Below, piece by piece: positions 27,045 through 37,801 of a DNA stretch of 64,000 nucleotides (positions within the stretch are counted from its first letter, which is position 1; each line of letters starts with the position of its first letter). Origin of the DNA: Rickettsiales bacterium (GTDB taxonomy: Bacteria; Pseudomonadota; Alphaproteobacteria; Rickettsiales; UBA3002); NCBI GenBank assembly GCA_028281385.1, contig JANQJY010000049.1, forward strand, positions 1 through 64,000. Reading direction: 5' to 3'. The position numbers and the translations under genes were made by a program. The notes beneath the pieces were generated by a model that saw only the letters and a list, made by a program, of their open reading frames with translations, had not been told where the DNA came from and did not search any database.

Positions 27045-28085
27045 ATGTCGGATACAGTTTTTCTCAAAACTCTCAATAAAGAGCTGACCAGCCATATTCC
27101 TTTCTGGTTCATGCGTCAGGCAGGTCGTTACTTGCCGGAATATCAGAAAATCCGTCAGCGATTTCCGTCATTTCTGGAGTTCTGTTATTCACCGAAAGAG
27201 GCCTGTAAGGTAACCTTACAACCGATCCGCAGATTTGATATGGATGCTGCCATTCTGTTTTCCGACATACTGGTTATTCCTGATGCATTGGGACAAAAAG
27301 TTTCTTTTGTCAAAGGAGAGGGGCCACAGCTCGATGCATTGAAACATCCGAAACAGATTGAGATATTAGATGTCGATAAAGTTGAAGCACATCTTGAACC
27401 TGTCTTTGAAACGGTAAGTTTGATTCGATCTTCTCTAGATAATAAAAAAAGCCTGATTGGATTTGCCGGTGCTCCCTGGACGGTGGCATGCTATATGCTG
27501 GAAGGAAAGGGCAGCAAGGAATTTGCCGAAGCCAGAGCATTCGCTTACCTGTATCCGGATGCGTTTCAGCAGTTATTGGACAGGTTGGTGGAGGCAACAA
27601 GCCGATACCTTGTCAAACAGGTTGATGCCGGAGCTGATGCGCTGCAATTATTTGACAGCTGGGCCGGATTGGTGCCGGAACATTTATTTTCACAAGCCGT
27701 AATACAACCGACCAAAGCAATTGTGCAGCATGTTAAGTCCGTTCATCCGAAAGTGTCTGTGATTGGTTTTGCCAAGGGTGCAGGAATTCGACTGACGGAA
27801 TATGCAAAAAAGACGGGGGTGGATGCCGTTGCTATTGATGCCCAAACGCCGCGTGATTGGGCAATAGAAAATCTGGGAGGAGTCTACTGTCTGCAGGGAA
27901 ATATCGATAATGTACTGCTTGGCTGTGATAAGCAGAAAGTGATAGAAGATACACAAGCGCTTCTTGAAAAGTGGAAAGACATTCCTTTTATTGCCAATCT
28001 CGGACATGGTATCCTGCCGCATACGCCGATAGAGAATGTCGAGGCGGTGAGTGATGTGATTAGAAACTACAGAAGAGCAGTATGA
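27045..28085 (+). CDS. hemE: Uroporphyrinogen decarboxylase
   Basis: Converts uroporphyrinogen III to coproporphyrinogen III in haem synthesis. The 346-residue protein has the N-terminal signature PFWFMRQAGRYLPEY (about 20-34) with conserved Arg residues, the catalytic Asp in AILFSDILVIPDALGQ, and GFAGAPWTVACYML. No clear Shine-Dalgarno sequence precedes the start, which lies only about 17 bp beyond the AT-rich tract of the proposed origin. It overlaps hemH by 4 bp. Confidence 0.96.
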   Translation: MSDTVFLKTLNKELTSHIPFWFMRQAGRYLPEYQKIRQRFPSFLEFCYSPKEACKVTLQPIRRFDMDAAILFSDILVIPDALGQKVSFVKGEGPQLDALKHPKQIEILDVDKVEAHLEPVFETVSLIRSSLDNKKSLIGFAGAPWTVACYMLEGKGSKEFAEARAFAYLYPDAFQQLLDRLVEATSRYLVKQVDAGADALQLFDSWAGLVPEHLFSQAVIQPTKAIVQHVKSVHPKVSVIGFAKGAGIRLTEYAKKTGVDAVAIDAQTPRDWAIENLGGVYCLQGNIDNVLLGCDKQKVIEDTQALLEKWKDIPFIANLGHGILPHTPIENVEAVSDVIRNYRRAV

Positions 28086-29164
28086 GTGTAATTTCCAGTA
28101 ATAGTAAAACGGCTATTGTGTTGTTTAATCTTGGCGGGCCGGACAGTCCGGAGGCGGTAAAGCCGTTTCTGTTTAACCTGTTTAACGATAAGGCGATTAT
28201 TGGTGCGCTAAATCCGATTCGTTATATGCTGGCCAGATGGATTTCAGCCAAGCGTGCACCGATTGCGCAGGAAATCTATGCCCATATGGGTGGAAAATCA
28301 CCAATTCTGCAAAATACGCAGGCGCAGGCAGATGCATTGCGGGAGCGACTGTCAGAATGTGGGGAATGTCGTGTATTTATCTGTATGCGTTACTGGCATC
28401 CGATGAGTGATGAAGTGGTGAAGCAGGTAAAGGAGTATGCTCCGGATCACATTATTCTGTTACCGCTTTACCCGCAATTTTCAACCACGACTACAGGATC
28501 ATCACTTACGGATTGGTGCCGTGCGGCAAAACAGACAGAACTTGATATACCGACCACGACAATTTGTTGTTATCCCGTTGAAGAGGGATTCATTACGGCA
28601 GAAGCAGACTTGATTACTGAGGCCTATGAAAAAGCAAAACAGTCAGGGCCGGTCCGCCTTTTATTCTCTGCGCATGGTTTGCCGGAAAAGATTGTGAAAA
28701 AGGGTGATCCTTATCAGAAGGAAGTTGAAGCGACAACGCAGGCAATTGTTCAAAAACTGGCAATAGAAAATCTGGATTATGTCAATTGTTATCAAAGCCG
28801 GGTGGGACCGCTGAAATGGATCGGACCGTCTACCGAGGATGAAATTGCCCGTGCCGGTAAGGATGGTGTGAATATCGTATTGATACCGGTTGCCTTTGTT
28901 TCAGAACATTCTGAGACATTGGTAGAGCTGGATATTGAATATAAAGAACTAGCAGAAGAGTGTGGGGTAAAAAATTATGTCCGGGTTCCGACGGTATCGA
29001 TACATCCGGCATTTATTCAGGGACTGACTGGCCTTTGTTTGTCCATTACGGAGAAAGGATTCTACTGTCCATGGGAAGATGGCGATCAATGTGTCAAAGA
29101 TGAAACCTTGATCACCCCGAAAACACAACCTACTTCTCCTGAAAAGAAAAAGGTGGCGGCATGA
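28082..29164 (+). CDS. hemH: Ferrochelatase
   Basis: Inserts ferrous iron into protoporphyrin IX. The 360-residue protein begins VLFNLGGPDSPEAVKPFL (about 14-31), has the catalytic His in LLFSAHGLPEKIVKKGDPY (about 195-213), and NCYQSRVGPLKWIGPSTED. The C-terminus carries CPWEDGDQC followed by a polar tail. It overlaps hemE and hemJ by 4 bp each, so the three haem genes form one translationally coupled unit. Confidence 0.96.
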   Translation: MSVISSNSKTAIVLFNLGGPDSPEAVKPFLFNLFNDKAIIGALNPIRYMLARWISAKRAPIAQEIYAHMGGKSPILQNTQAQADALRERLSECGECRVFICMRYWHPMSDEVVKQVKEYAPDHIILLPLYPQFSTTTTGSSLTDWCRAAKQTELDIPTTTICCYPVEEGFITAEADLITEAYEKAKQSGPVRLLFSAHGLPEKIVKKGDPYQKEVEATTQAIVQKLAIENLDYVNCYQSRVGPLKWIGPSTEDEIARAGKDGVNIVLIPVAFVSEHSETLVELDIEYKELAEECGVKNYVRVPTVSIHPAFIQGLTGLCLSITEKGFYCPWEDGDQCVKDETLITPKTQPTSPEKKKVAA

Positions 29165-29595
29165 GTTACGAAATCGTCAAGGCATTGCATATTGTTTCCT
29201 TTATTTCCTGGATGGCAGGCATGCTTTACCTGCCGCGACTGTTTGTCTATCACGCCGGTGTGGAGGCAACCTCTGAAATGTCTGAAACCTTCAAAGTGAT
29301 GGAGCATAAGCTACTTCGTTTGATTATGACGCCGGCGATGATTGCCACCTGGATTTTCGGTATCTGGCTGATTGTAATCACGGGATATGGTGCACCCGGA
29401 ACGGGTGGATGGATTCATGTGAAGATCGTATTAGCGCTTATCCTGTCCGGCATGCACGGCATGATGGCGAAATACCGCAAAGATTTTGAACGGAATGAAA
29501 ATACAAAATCAGCGCGTTATTTCAAATGGTTCAATGAGATTCCGACGATAGTTATGGTCGCCATCGTGTTTCTTGCGGTTTTAAAGCCATTCTAA
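29161..29595 (+). CDS. hemJ: Protoporphyrinogen oxidase HemJ
   Basis: Inner-membrane enzyme (UPF0093) that oxidises protoporphyrinogen IX in bacteria without HemG or HemY. The 144-residue protein has four predicted membrane helices, the N-terminal ALHIVSFISWMAGMLYLPRL with the conserved His (about 10), and the MEHKLLRLIMTPAM and KYFKWFNEIPT-like motifs. It directly follows hemH with overlap, making substrate for it. Confidence 0.95.
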   Translation: MSYEIVKALHIVSFISWMAGMLYLPRLFVYHAGVEATSEMSETFKVMEHKLLRLIMTPAMIATWIFGIWLIVITGYGAPGTGGWIHVKIVLALILSGMHGMMAKYRKDFERNENTKSARYFKWFNEIPTIVMVAIVFLAVLKPF

Positions 29596-29621
29596 ATCAT
29601 GATGTTACATAAAAAAACTTG

Positions 29622-29649
29622 TTGACCTTTTTGATAAATAAGCTAAAGT
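29622..29649 (+). promoter_or_regulatory. Promoter of rho
   Basis: TTGACC at 29622-29627 and TAAAGT at 29644-29649 are spaced by 16 bp, a good housekeeping promoter in the 151-bp gap after hemJ. The leader it would make includes a small hairpin, CGGTC (29663-29667) with GACCG (29673-29677). Rho leaders are often autoregulated, but no specific rut element is identified here. Confidence 0.5.
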
Positions 29650-29746
29650 TTTAATCAGCCTTCGGTCAGAAAGACCGCGTCAATGGATAATTCCAACCAT
29701 TATTCAACACATTAATTTCACTCCAACAAATAAATAGGCAGTCCCC

Positions 29747-31003
29747 ATGCGACTTAGAGAATTAAAGCAGAAAAAGCCCGATGAATTACTGACCATTGCT
29801 GAAGAGCATGAAATTGAAAATGCCAGTTCCATGCTCAAGCAGGAGATGATCTTCGCTATTCTCAAGGCCATGGCCGAGAAGGATCAGGAGATTATCGGTG
29901 AAGGAGTCATCGATGTGCTGCAGGACGGGTTTGGCTTTCTGCGCTCACCAGAAGCGAATTATCTCGCCGGACCGGATGATATTTATGTCTCTCCCAGCCA
30001 GATCAAGAAGTTCGGTCTGCGTACCGGTGATACCATCGAAGGCGAAGTCCGTGCGCCGAAGGATGGTGAGCGTTATTTTGCTTTGGTCAAAGTCACCTCC
30101 ATCAACTTCGACGAGCCGGAAAAAGCCAAGCATAAGGTCGCCTTTGACAATCTCACCCCACTCTATCCGGAAGATAAGATCATCATGGAAAAGGATGATC
30201 CGACCGATAAGGATTTATCGGCACGGGTGATTGATCTGATTGCTCCGCAGGGAAACGGCCAGCGCACCCTGATCGTCGCGCCGCCACGCACCGGTAAGAC
30301 GGTGATGTTGCAGAATATCGCCCATTCGATTACTGCCAATCACCCCGAAGCGATATTGATCGTATTGCTGATTGACGAACGCCCGGAAGAAGTCACCGAT
30401 ATGGCGCGTTCAGTAAAAGGTGAAGTCGTCAGCTCGACTTTTGACGAGCCGGCACAGCGTCATGTGCAGCTGGCGGAAATGGTGATCGAAAAAGCCAAGC
30501 GCCTAGTCGAGCATAAAAAGGATGTGGTCATTCTGCTTGATTCGATTACGCGTCTGGCGCGCGCCTATAACACGGTGGTGCCGTCTTCGGGCAAGGTCTT
30601 GACCGGCGGAGTGGATGCCAATGCATTGCAGCGGCCGAAACGCTTTTTTGGTGCGGCGCGCAATATCGAGAACGGCGGATCGCTGACGATTATCGGCACC
30701 GCGCTGGTTGAGACCGGCAGCCGTATGGATGAAGTGATCTTTGAAGAATTCAAAGGTACCGGTAACTCTGAAATTATTCTTGATCGCAAACTCGCCGACA
30801 AGCGTGTGTGGCCGGCGATCGATATTACCCGTTCCGGCACGCGTAAGGAAGACATGCTCTATGATGAAGGGCAATATACCAAGGTCATGGTGCTGCGCCG
30901 CATCCTCAACCCGATGGGCACGATGGATGCGATGGAATTCCTGCTTGATAAGATGAAGGATACCAAGACCAACGACGAATTCTTCGAGCGGATGAATCGT
31001 TAA
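29747..31003 (+). CDS. rho: Transcription termination factor Rho
   Basis: Hexameric RNA-dependent ATPase that ends transcription. The 418-residue protein has the N-terminal helical and cold-shock-like RNA-binding domain ([18 protein letters not shown], about 50-67), Walker [16 protein letters not shown] (about 182-196), Walker [17 protein letters not shown], the Q loop near [16 protein letters not shown], and the R loop [19 protein letters not shown]. Domain order and length are standard. It is the last conserved gene of the hemE-hemH-hemJ-rho block here; mnmE does not follow. Confidence 0.97.
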   Translation: MRLRELKQKKPDELLTIAEEHEIENASSMLKQEMIFAILKAMAEKDQEIIGEGVIDVLQDGFGFLRSPEANYLAGPDDIYVSPSQIKKFGLRTGDTIEGEVRAPKDGERYFALVKVTSINFDEPEKAKHKVAFDNLTPLYPEDKIIMEKDDPTDKDLSARVIDLIAPQGNGQRTLIVAPPRTGKTVMLQNIAHSITANHPEAILIVLLIDERPEEVTDMARSVKGEVVSSTFDEPAQRHVQLAEMVIEKAKRLVEHKKDVVILLDSITRLARAYNTVVPSSGKVLTGGVDANALQRPKRFFGAARNIENGGSLTIIGTALVETGSRMDEVIFEEFKGTGNSEIILDRKLADKRVWPAIDITRSGTRKEDMLYDEGQYTKVMVLRRILNPMGTMDAMEFLLDKMKDTKTNDEFFERMNR

Positions 31004-31009
31004 CGGTCT

Positions 31010-31132
31010 TTATTTCTTAGAGATAACAAGCCATTCTCGAATATCCCCAAAAAGCATCCATCCGCCGATAATGATAAATCTGGTAAGGTTAATGGCGCAA
31101 TAGATGGTCATAATGATAAAAAGAGCCTCCAT
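31010..31132 (-). CDS. Small membrane protein, 40 residues
   Basis: A 40-codon reading frame runs opposite to rho in the rho-HTH gap. AGAGAAC lies 4-5 bases before its ATG, a fair ribosome-binding site. The peptide is mostly hydrophobic (about residues 2-28, FIIMTIYCAINLTRF then IIIGGWMLF) with a charged end (DIREWLVISKK), which fits a single-pass or hairpin membrane protein. I do not recognise a family. It is convergent with rho and ends 6 bp past the rho stop codon. Confidence 0.45.
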   Translation of the reverse strand: MEALFIIMTIYCAINLTRFIIIGGWMLFGDIREWLVISKK

Positions 31133-31227
31133 CTGTTCTCTTATAAAAAGCAACCCACATAAGCAATATCTATTGCAGCAATAGTAATTGCGTAGTGAAT
31201 TTTCGTCAATTCCATAATTTTATGATT

Positions 31228-31470
31228 ATGGATAAAAAGGAAAAGGAAGCGTTCATCCGGGCATTTATTGACACGCTGATAGAAGAGCGCAAGAAGCGTA
31301 ATTTGAGTCATGAAAAACTGGCGCAGAAAGCCGGACTGACTCGTCAAGCGATTGGAAGGCTGGAGAGTGATGTGAGTTCACCGACGCTGGTAACCTGTTA
31401 TAAACTGGCAAAAGCAATGGACCTTAAGCTGTCGGGTTTGATGCTGAAAATAGAAGAGAAACTGGGTTAG
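31228..31470 (+). CDS. Xre-family helix-turn-helix regulator
   Basis: A small DNA-binding protein (80 residues from the ATG at 31228; ATG 31222 or GTG 31195 are also in frame). The Cro/CI-type HTH spans about residues 20-70: NLSHEKLAQKAGLTRQAIGR then LESDVSSPTLVTCYKLAKAM. No effector domain is present. A second HTH reading frame follows immediately, so the pair may have been a two-gene or fused regulator. The target is unknown. Confidence 0.75.
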   Translation: MDKKEKEAFIRAFIDTLIEERKKRNLSHEKLAQKAGLTRQAIGRLESDVSSPTLVTCYKLAKAMDLKLSGLMLKIEEKLG

Positions 31471-31687
31471 CAAAATAGATACAATAAAAAACGTTAAAAA
31501 ACGGCTTGGAGCAAATATCCGAAAGCTGCGAAAGCAAAGGGGATTTTCTCAGGAATCTTTCTCATTCGAGTGCGGGTTGCATCGTACTTATACCGGTGCG
31601 ATAGAACGTGGCGAACAGAATGTGTCGATCGAAAATATTGTCAAAATCGCCAATGCCCTTGACGTGGATATTGTCGAATTATTCTGA
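31466..31687 (+). pseudogene. Second Xre-type HTH frame lacking a usual start codon
   Basis: A 73-codon open frame encodes a complete Cro/CI-type HTH domain (RLGANIRKLRKQRGFSQESF, then LHRTYTGAIERGEQNVSIEN, ending ANALDVDIVELF). It is +1 relative to the preceding HTH gene, overlaps its last bases, and is closed upstream by TAG at 31451-31453. Between that stop and the domain there is no ATG, GTG or TTG; only ATA codons (31475, 31484) are available. Either the start codon was lost, a non-canonical start is used, or a +1 frameshift fuses the two domains. Confidence 0.55.
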
Positions 31688-31724
31688 TTCTTTCCGGAAA
31701 AGCCGGAAAAGAATGCATCTTTTT
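31687..31724 (+). terminator. Rho-independent terminator before mdh
   Basis: ATTCTTTCCGG (31687-31697) pairs with CCGGAAAAGAAT (31703-31714) with one bulged base and a 5-nt loop, followed by GCATCTTTTT. It overlaps the stop codon of the second HTH frame and separates it from the mdh promoter. Confidence 0.6.
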
Positions 31725-31755
31725 GTCCCATTTGCCTAATCATTAAAGTCCTTTC

Positions 31756-32764
<1,009 letters not shown>

Positions 32765-32774
32765 GTGGAATGGT

Positions 32775-33950
32775 ATGAATATTCATGAATATCAGGCGAA
32801 GACGATTTTAAGCAAATACGGAGTAGCGGTCCCGCGCGGCGGGGTGGCCTTTACCCCGGCCGAAGCGGAGAAAGCGGCACAGGAACTGGGCGGCACCTTA
32901 TGGGTGGTCAAAGCGCAGATTCATGCGGGTGGCCGTGGTAAGGGCGGAGGTGTGAAGCTCGCCAAATCGCTCGATGAGGTGGGACAGCTTGCCAAGGAAA
33001 TGCTGGGCATGACGCTGGTGACGCACCAGACCGGACCGGAAGGAAAAGAGGTCAAACGCATCTATGTCGAGGAAGGCTCGGACATTGGCAAGGAACTTTA
33101 TTTGTCTGTGATTATCGACCGGGCAACCAGTCGCATTACTTTTATGGCGTCATCCGAAGGCGGCATGGATATTGAAGAGGTGGCGGCCAAAACGCCGGAA
33201 AAGATTATTACCACAACGATTGATCCGGCAACGGGTATTCAGCCGTTCCATGTGCGCGTGTTAGCGAAAGGGCTGGGTGTCGGCAAAGATCTGGCAAAAG
33301 ATTTCCATAATTTCGTGACAGGGCTTTATAAGGCGTTTGTCGACACCGATGCCTCGCAGATCGAAATCAATCCGCTGGTGATTACCAAGCAGAATCAGTT
33401 GCTGGCGCTTGATGCCAAATTCAATTTTGATGATAACGCGCTCTATCGCCATCCGGATATTATGGATATGCGTGATGAAGATGAAGAAGATCCGCTCGAA
33501 TTGAAAGCCGGAAAATTCGGTCTGTCTTACGTGAAGATGGACGGCAATATCGGTTGCATGGTCAACGGAGCCGGACTGGCGATGGCGACGATGGATATCA
33601 TCAAGCTCTATGGCGGTGAGCCGGCGAATTTCCTTGATGTCGGCGGTGGCGCCAATAAGGAGAAGGTGACAGAGGCTTTCAAGCTGATTCTGTCTGATCC
33701 GGCGGTGGAAGGCATCTTGGTCAATATTTTCGGTGGTATCATGCGCTGCGACATTATTGCCGAAGGCGTGATCGGTGCGGCAAAGGAAGTCAATCTGGCG
33801 ATTCCGCTAGTGGTGCGTCTGGCGGGCACCAATGTCGAGCTGGGCAAGAAGATGCTGGCAAATTCCGGCCTGTCGATCATCCCGGCGGATGATCTGGCAG
33901 ATGCCGCGGAAAAAATTGTTGGATCAGTGAAGAATAAGGAGGCAGCGTAA
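32775..33950 (+). CDS. sucC: Succinate-CoA ligase, beta subunit
   Basis: Nucleotide-binding subunit of succinyl-CoA synthetase. The 391-residue protein begins [17 protein letters not shown] and has an ATP-grasp fold ([20 protein letters not shown], about 44-63) and the C-terminal ligase domain with [14 protein letters not shown] and [15 protein letters not shown]. Its stop codon overlaps the start of sucD (TAATGG), so subunit synthesis is coupled. Confidence 0.97.
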   Translation: MNIHEYQAKTILSKYGVAVPRGGVAFTPAEAEKAAQELGGTLWVVKAQIHAGGRGKGGGVKLAKSLDEVGQLAKEMLGMTLVTHQTGPEGKEVKRIYVEEGSDIGKELYLSVIIDRATSRITFMASSEGGMDIEEVAAKTPEKIITTTIDPATGIQPFHVRVLAKGLGVGKDLAKDFHNFVTGLYKAFVDTDASQIEINPLVITKQNQLLALDAKFNFDDNALYRHPDIMDMRDEDEEDPLELKAGKFGLSYVKMDGNIGCMVNGAGLAMATMDIIKLYGGEPANFLDVGGGANKEKVTEAFKLILSDPAVEGILVNIFGGIMRCDIIAEGVIGAAKEVNLAIPLVVRLAGTNVELGKKMLANSGLSIIPADDLADAAEKIVGSVKNKEAA

Positions 33951-34825
33951 TGGCGATCATGGTCACGAAAAAAACGAAAGTCGTCTGTCAGGGGTTTACT
34001 GGGCGAGAAGGCACCTATCATTCCGAACAGGCGATTGCTTACGGCACCAACATGGTCGGCGGCGTGACGCCGGGCAAGGGAGGAACGACGCATTTGGAAC
34101 TACCGGTTTTCGATACGGTGCATGAAGCCAGAGATAAAACCGGCGCCAATGCTTCCGTTATTTACGTGCCGCCGCCCTTTGCTGCCGATGCGATTCTGGA
34201 AGCTGTAGATGCTGAAATGGAGTTGGTGATTTGCATTACTGAAGGCATTCCCGTGCTCGATATGGTGAAGGTGAAACGTGCGCTGTCCAATTCCAAAACG
34301 CGTCTGGTCGGGCCGAACTGCCCGGGAGTGATTACGCCGGAGGAATGCAAGATTGGGATTATGCCGGGCCATATTCACAAAAAGGGGCGTATCGGCATTT
34401 TGTCACGTTCTGGTACATTAACTTATGAGGCGGTGGCACAAACCACAGCGGAGGGAATGGGGCAATCAACCTGTGTCGGTATCGGTGGTGATCCGGTCAA
34501 TGGCACGAATTTTACCGATGTGCTGGAAATGTTTCTGGCTGATGAAGAGACCGATGCGATTATTATGATCGGTGAGATCGGGGGCTCTGCCGAAGAGGAA
34601 GCGGCTGATTTCCTTAAATCCTCGAAAGTGAAAAAGCCGGTAGTCGGCTTTGTGGCCGGGCGCACTGCGCCTCCAGGGCGCCGTATGGGTCATGCCGGAG
34701 CGATTGTTTCCGGCGGCAAGGGCGGTGCGGAAGACAAGATCGAAGCCATGCGCTCTGCTGGAATCCATGTGGCGGATTCTCCGGCGGCGCTGGGCAAAAC
34801 CATGGCGGAAGCACTGGCGGCGTAG
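33950..34825 (+). CDS. sucD: Succinate-CoA ligase, alpha subunit
   Basis: CoA-binding subunit carrying the phosphohistidine. The 291-residue protein has the CoA-binding fold ([20 protein letters not shown], about 11-30), [16 protein letters not shown], and the phospho-His region [21 protein letters not shown] (about 243-263, His about 248). A second ATG at 33959 is a possible start. It directly follows sucC. Confidence 0.97.
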   Translation: MAIMVTKKTKVVCQGFTGREGTYHSEQAIAYGTNMVGGVTPGKGGTTHLELPVFDTVHEARDKTGANASVIYVPPPFAADAILEAVDAEMELVICITEGIPVLDMVKVKRALSNSKTRLVGPNCPGVITPEECKIGIMPGHIHKKGRIGILSRSGTLTYEAVAQTTAEGMGQSTCVGIGGDPVNGTNFTDVLEMFLADEETDAIIMIGEIGGSAEEEAADFLKSSKVKKPVVGFVAGRTAPPGRRMGHAGAIVSGGKGGAEDKIEAMRSAGIHVADSPAALGKTMAEALAA

Positions 34826-34900
34826 CGATTTTACTTGGCTTTCGCCGAGAGCTCCGCTACACACGGTCAAAAGAAGAATATACAGGGACGGTTAGTCTTT

Positions 34901-37783
34901 ATGGCCAACGAAACGGAACAAACCTCGTATCTTTACGGCGCTAACAGCGTGTTCGTGGAAGAGTTGTTTCAGCGCTATCTAGCCAATCCTTCCTCGGTTG
35001 ACCCAAGCTGGCAGCGCTTTTTTTCCGATATGGACGGTAGTGCACAGGAAAAGGCCAGCTGGGCGAAAGAAATCAGTGCCGTTGTCGGTCAGCATGACGT
35101 TGAGGCGTTGGAAGCTTCTCAAAAAGCGGCGAATAAGGGTGTAGCACCTGTATCCGGCGTGACACAGGATAGTGTGCGTGCGCTGATGTTGATTCATGCG
35201 CATCGTGTGCGCGGGCATCTGATGGCCGAGCTGGACCCACTGCAACTGAAAGAAAAAGACCCGCATCCGGAACTGGATCCGGCCAATTACGGCTTTACCG
35301 AGGCCGATCTGGATAAGGAAATCTTCCTTGACGGGGTGTTGGGGCTTGAAAAAGCGACGTTACGCGAGATTATTCAGATCGTACGCCAGACCTATTGTCA
35401 TCATATTGGTGTAGAATTCATGCATATTCAGTATCCGGAACAGAAAAGCTGGATACAGGAACGCGTCGAAGGCATGAGAGGTCAGCCAACGTTGACGGAC
35501 AGAGAAAAGAAAAGCCTGTTGCATTGGTTGATCGAAGTAGAGGCATTTGAAGATTTTCTACAGGTAAAATATCCCGGTATGAAACGCTTTTCCATCCAGG
35601 GAGGAGATTCAACTATTCCCGGACTGGAGGTGATTTTAGAAGTTGCTTCAGATATCGGGGTGGAGGAGATTGTCATCGGCATGCCGCATCGCGGGCGCAT
35701 GAATGTGCTGACGACAATCATGGGCAAGCCTTATTCCGAATTACTGTCGATTTTCCACGGCAATCTCGATTTTCCGGAATCTGTCGGCAGTTCCGGGGAT
35801 GTGAAATATCATCTGGGCGCATCGCAGGATCGCACCATGCCCAACGGCAAGAACATGCATCTGTCGCTGACGGCCAACCCGTCACATCTCGAGGCAGTCA
35901 ATCCGGTGGTGTGTGGCAAGGTGCGTGCCAAGCAGGACCAGTTGGGAGATGAAACGAAATCAAAGGTCATGGGGTTGACGCTGCATGGCGATGCTGCTTT
36001 TGCCGGACAGGGCTCAGTGGCGGAAACGCTGGCGCTGAGCGAGTTGCGCGGGCATCGCACCGGTGGGACGGTGCATGTGATTGTCAATAATCAGATCGGT
36101 TTTACCACCAGTCCGCATTTCTCGCGTTTTACGCCCTACCCGTCTGATGTGGCGAAAATGGTGCAGGCGCCGATCTTTCACGTCAATGGCGATGATGTCG
36201 AAGCGGTGGCGACCTGTTGTCGCTTGGCGACGCAGTTCCGTCAACAGTTCAAACGCGATGTGGTGGTGGATATTTTTTGTTACCGTAAATATGGTCATAA
36301 TGAAGGCGATGAGCCGATGTTCACCCAGCCGAAAATGTATAAGGCCATCGCGAAACATGACTCTCCGGCACGTATTTATGCGAAAAAACTGATTGCGGAA
36401 GGATTGGTCAATCAGGCTCATGTCGATGCTGAATATAAAAAATTCAATGATCATTTTGAAGAAGCGTTTGGTGAAGGGGAGAATTTCATTCCCAATAAGG
36501 CCAACTGGCTAGAGGGCAAATGGTCAAGCATCAGCCGGCCGGAACAGGGAGTAAAGCCCGATGTCGATACTGGTGTTCCGTTGAAAAAGCTTAAGGAACT
36601 GGGCGATGCTATTACGGAAATTCCGCAGGGATTTACGGCAAATCGCAAACTGGTGCGCATTTTTAAAGCCAAGCGTGAGGCGATTCAGTCTGGCAAAGAG
36701 TTGGATTGGTCGGCGGCTGAGGGGCTGGCCTTTGCGTCTCTTTTGAAAGAAGGGTTTCCGGTGCGTCTTGCCGGGCAGGATTCCGAGCGCGGGACGTTCG
36801 CGCACCGCCATTCGGTGCTGACCGATCAGGAGACGGATGAGCGTTATACGCCGCTGAATCACCTTGGTGGTGAGCAGGCACACTATGAAGTCATCAACAG
36901 CGCCTTGTCGGAACTGGCGATTCTAGGATTTGAATATGGCTATTCGCTGGCCGAGCCCAATGCGCTGGTCATTTGGGAAGCGCAGTTTGGCGATTTTGCC
37001 AATGGCGCGCAGATGATCATTGATCAGTTTGTTTCTTCCGGTGAAATCAAATGGCTGCGTATGTCGGGACTGGTGATGCTGTTGCCGCATGGCTATGAAG
37101 GCCAGGGCCCCGAACATAGCTCGGCACGGCTGGAGCGCTTCCTGCAGCTGTGTGGAGAAGATAACATGCAAGTAGTCAATTGCACGACACCGGCCAATAT
37201 ATTTCATGTGTTGCGCCGTCAGCTATGCCGTAATTTCCGCAAACCGCTGATTGTCATGACGCCGAAGTCGCTGCTGCGCCACCGTTTATGCAAATCTGAT
37301 CTGAAGGAACTTGGACCGAAAACCAGTTTCAAACGCGTGATTCCGGAGATAGATAAACTGGAAGCGGATGACAAGATCAAACGCGTGATTCTGACCAGCG
37401 GAAAGGTCTATTATGATCTACTCGAAGCGCGCCGTGAGAAAAAAATGAAAGATATCGCGATTGTACGGTTGGAGCAATATTATCCATTCCCGGAAGCGGA
37501 AATAAAAGAACAGCTGAAGCGCTATAAAAATGCGGAAGTGGTGTGGGTGCAGGAAGAACCGAAAAATATGGGCGCGTGGAGTTTTGTACGTTCCTACATC
37601 GAAGTCATTATGGACGAGCTGGGCCGCGGACAGGAGCGTATTCATTATGTCGGACGGGTGAATGCAGCATCTCCGGCGGCAGGTTACCTGAGAATTCATG
37701 AAAAAGAACAGAAAGATGTGGTTAATAATGCGCTGGCGTTCAGGAAACAAAGAGCGAAGCAGCCAAAAAGAAAAGCCTCTTAG
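34901..37783 (+). CDS. sucA: 2-Oxoglutarate dehydrogenase E1 component
   Basis: Thiamine-diphosphate decarboxylase of the 2-oxoglutarate dehydrogenase complex. The 960-residue protein has the E1o N-terminal segment (YLYGANSVFVEELFQRYL), the IGMPHRGRMNVLT motif, the ThDP-binding GDAAFAGQGSVAETL region with VNNQIGFTTSP, and the C-terminal EAQFGDFANGAQMIIDQFV and LLPHGYEGQGPEHSSARLER motifs. The start at 34901 is chosen because the protein then begins MANETEQTSYLYG; the upstream in-frame extension is not family-like. The 75-bp gap after sucD has only a weak ribosome site. Confidence 0.96.
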   Translation: MANETEQTSYLYGANSVFVEELFQRYLANPSSVDPSWQRFFSDMDGSAQEKASWAKEISAVVGQHDVEALEASQKAANKGVAPVSGVTQDSVRALMLIHAHRVRGHLMAELDPLQLKEKDPHPELDPANYGFTEADLDKEIFLDGVLGLEKATLREIIQIVRQTYCHHIGVEFMHIQYPEQKSWIQERVEGMRGQPTLTDREKKSLLHWLIEVEAFEDFLQVKYPGMKRFSIQGGDSTIPGLEVILEVASDIGVEEIVIGMPHRGRMNVLTTIMGKPYSELLSIFHGNLDFPESVGSSGDVKYHLGASQDRTMPNGKNMHLSLTANPSHLEAVNPVVCGKVRAKQDQLGDETKSKVMGLTLHGDAAFAGQGSVAETLALSELRGHRTGGTVHVIVNNQIGFTTSPHFSRFTPYPSDVAKMVQAPIFHVNGDDVEAVATCCRLATQFRQQFKRDVVVDIFCYRKYGHNEGDEPMFTQPKMYKAIAKHDSPARIYAKKLIAEGLVNQAHVDAEYKKFNDHFEEAFGEGENFIPNKANWLEGKWSSISRPEQGVKPDVDTGVPLKKLKELGDAITEIPQGFTANRKLVRIFKAKREAIQSGKELDWSAAEGLAFASLLKEGFPVRLAGQDSERGTFAHRHSVLTDQETDERYTPLNHLGGEQAHYEVINSALSELAILGFEYGYSLAEPNALVIWEAQFGDFANGAQMIIDQFVSSGEIKWLRMSGLVMLLPHGYEGQGPEHSSARLERFLQLCGEDNMQVVNCTTPANIFHVLRRQLCRNFRKPLIVMTPKSLLRHRLCKSDLKELGPKTSFKRVIPEIDKLEADDKIKRVILTSGKVYYDLLEARREKKMKDIAIVRLEQYYPFPEAEIKEQLKRYKNAEVVWVQEEPKNMGAWSFVRSYIEVIMDELGRGQERIHYVGRVNAASPAAGYLRIHEKEQKDVVNNALAFRKQRAKQPKRKAS

Positions 37784-37801
37784 CACGACAGGAGAAGAGT
37801 T

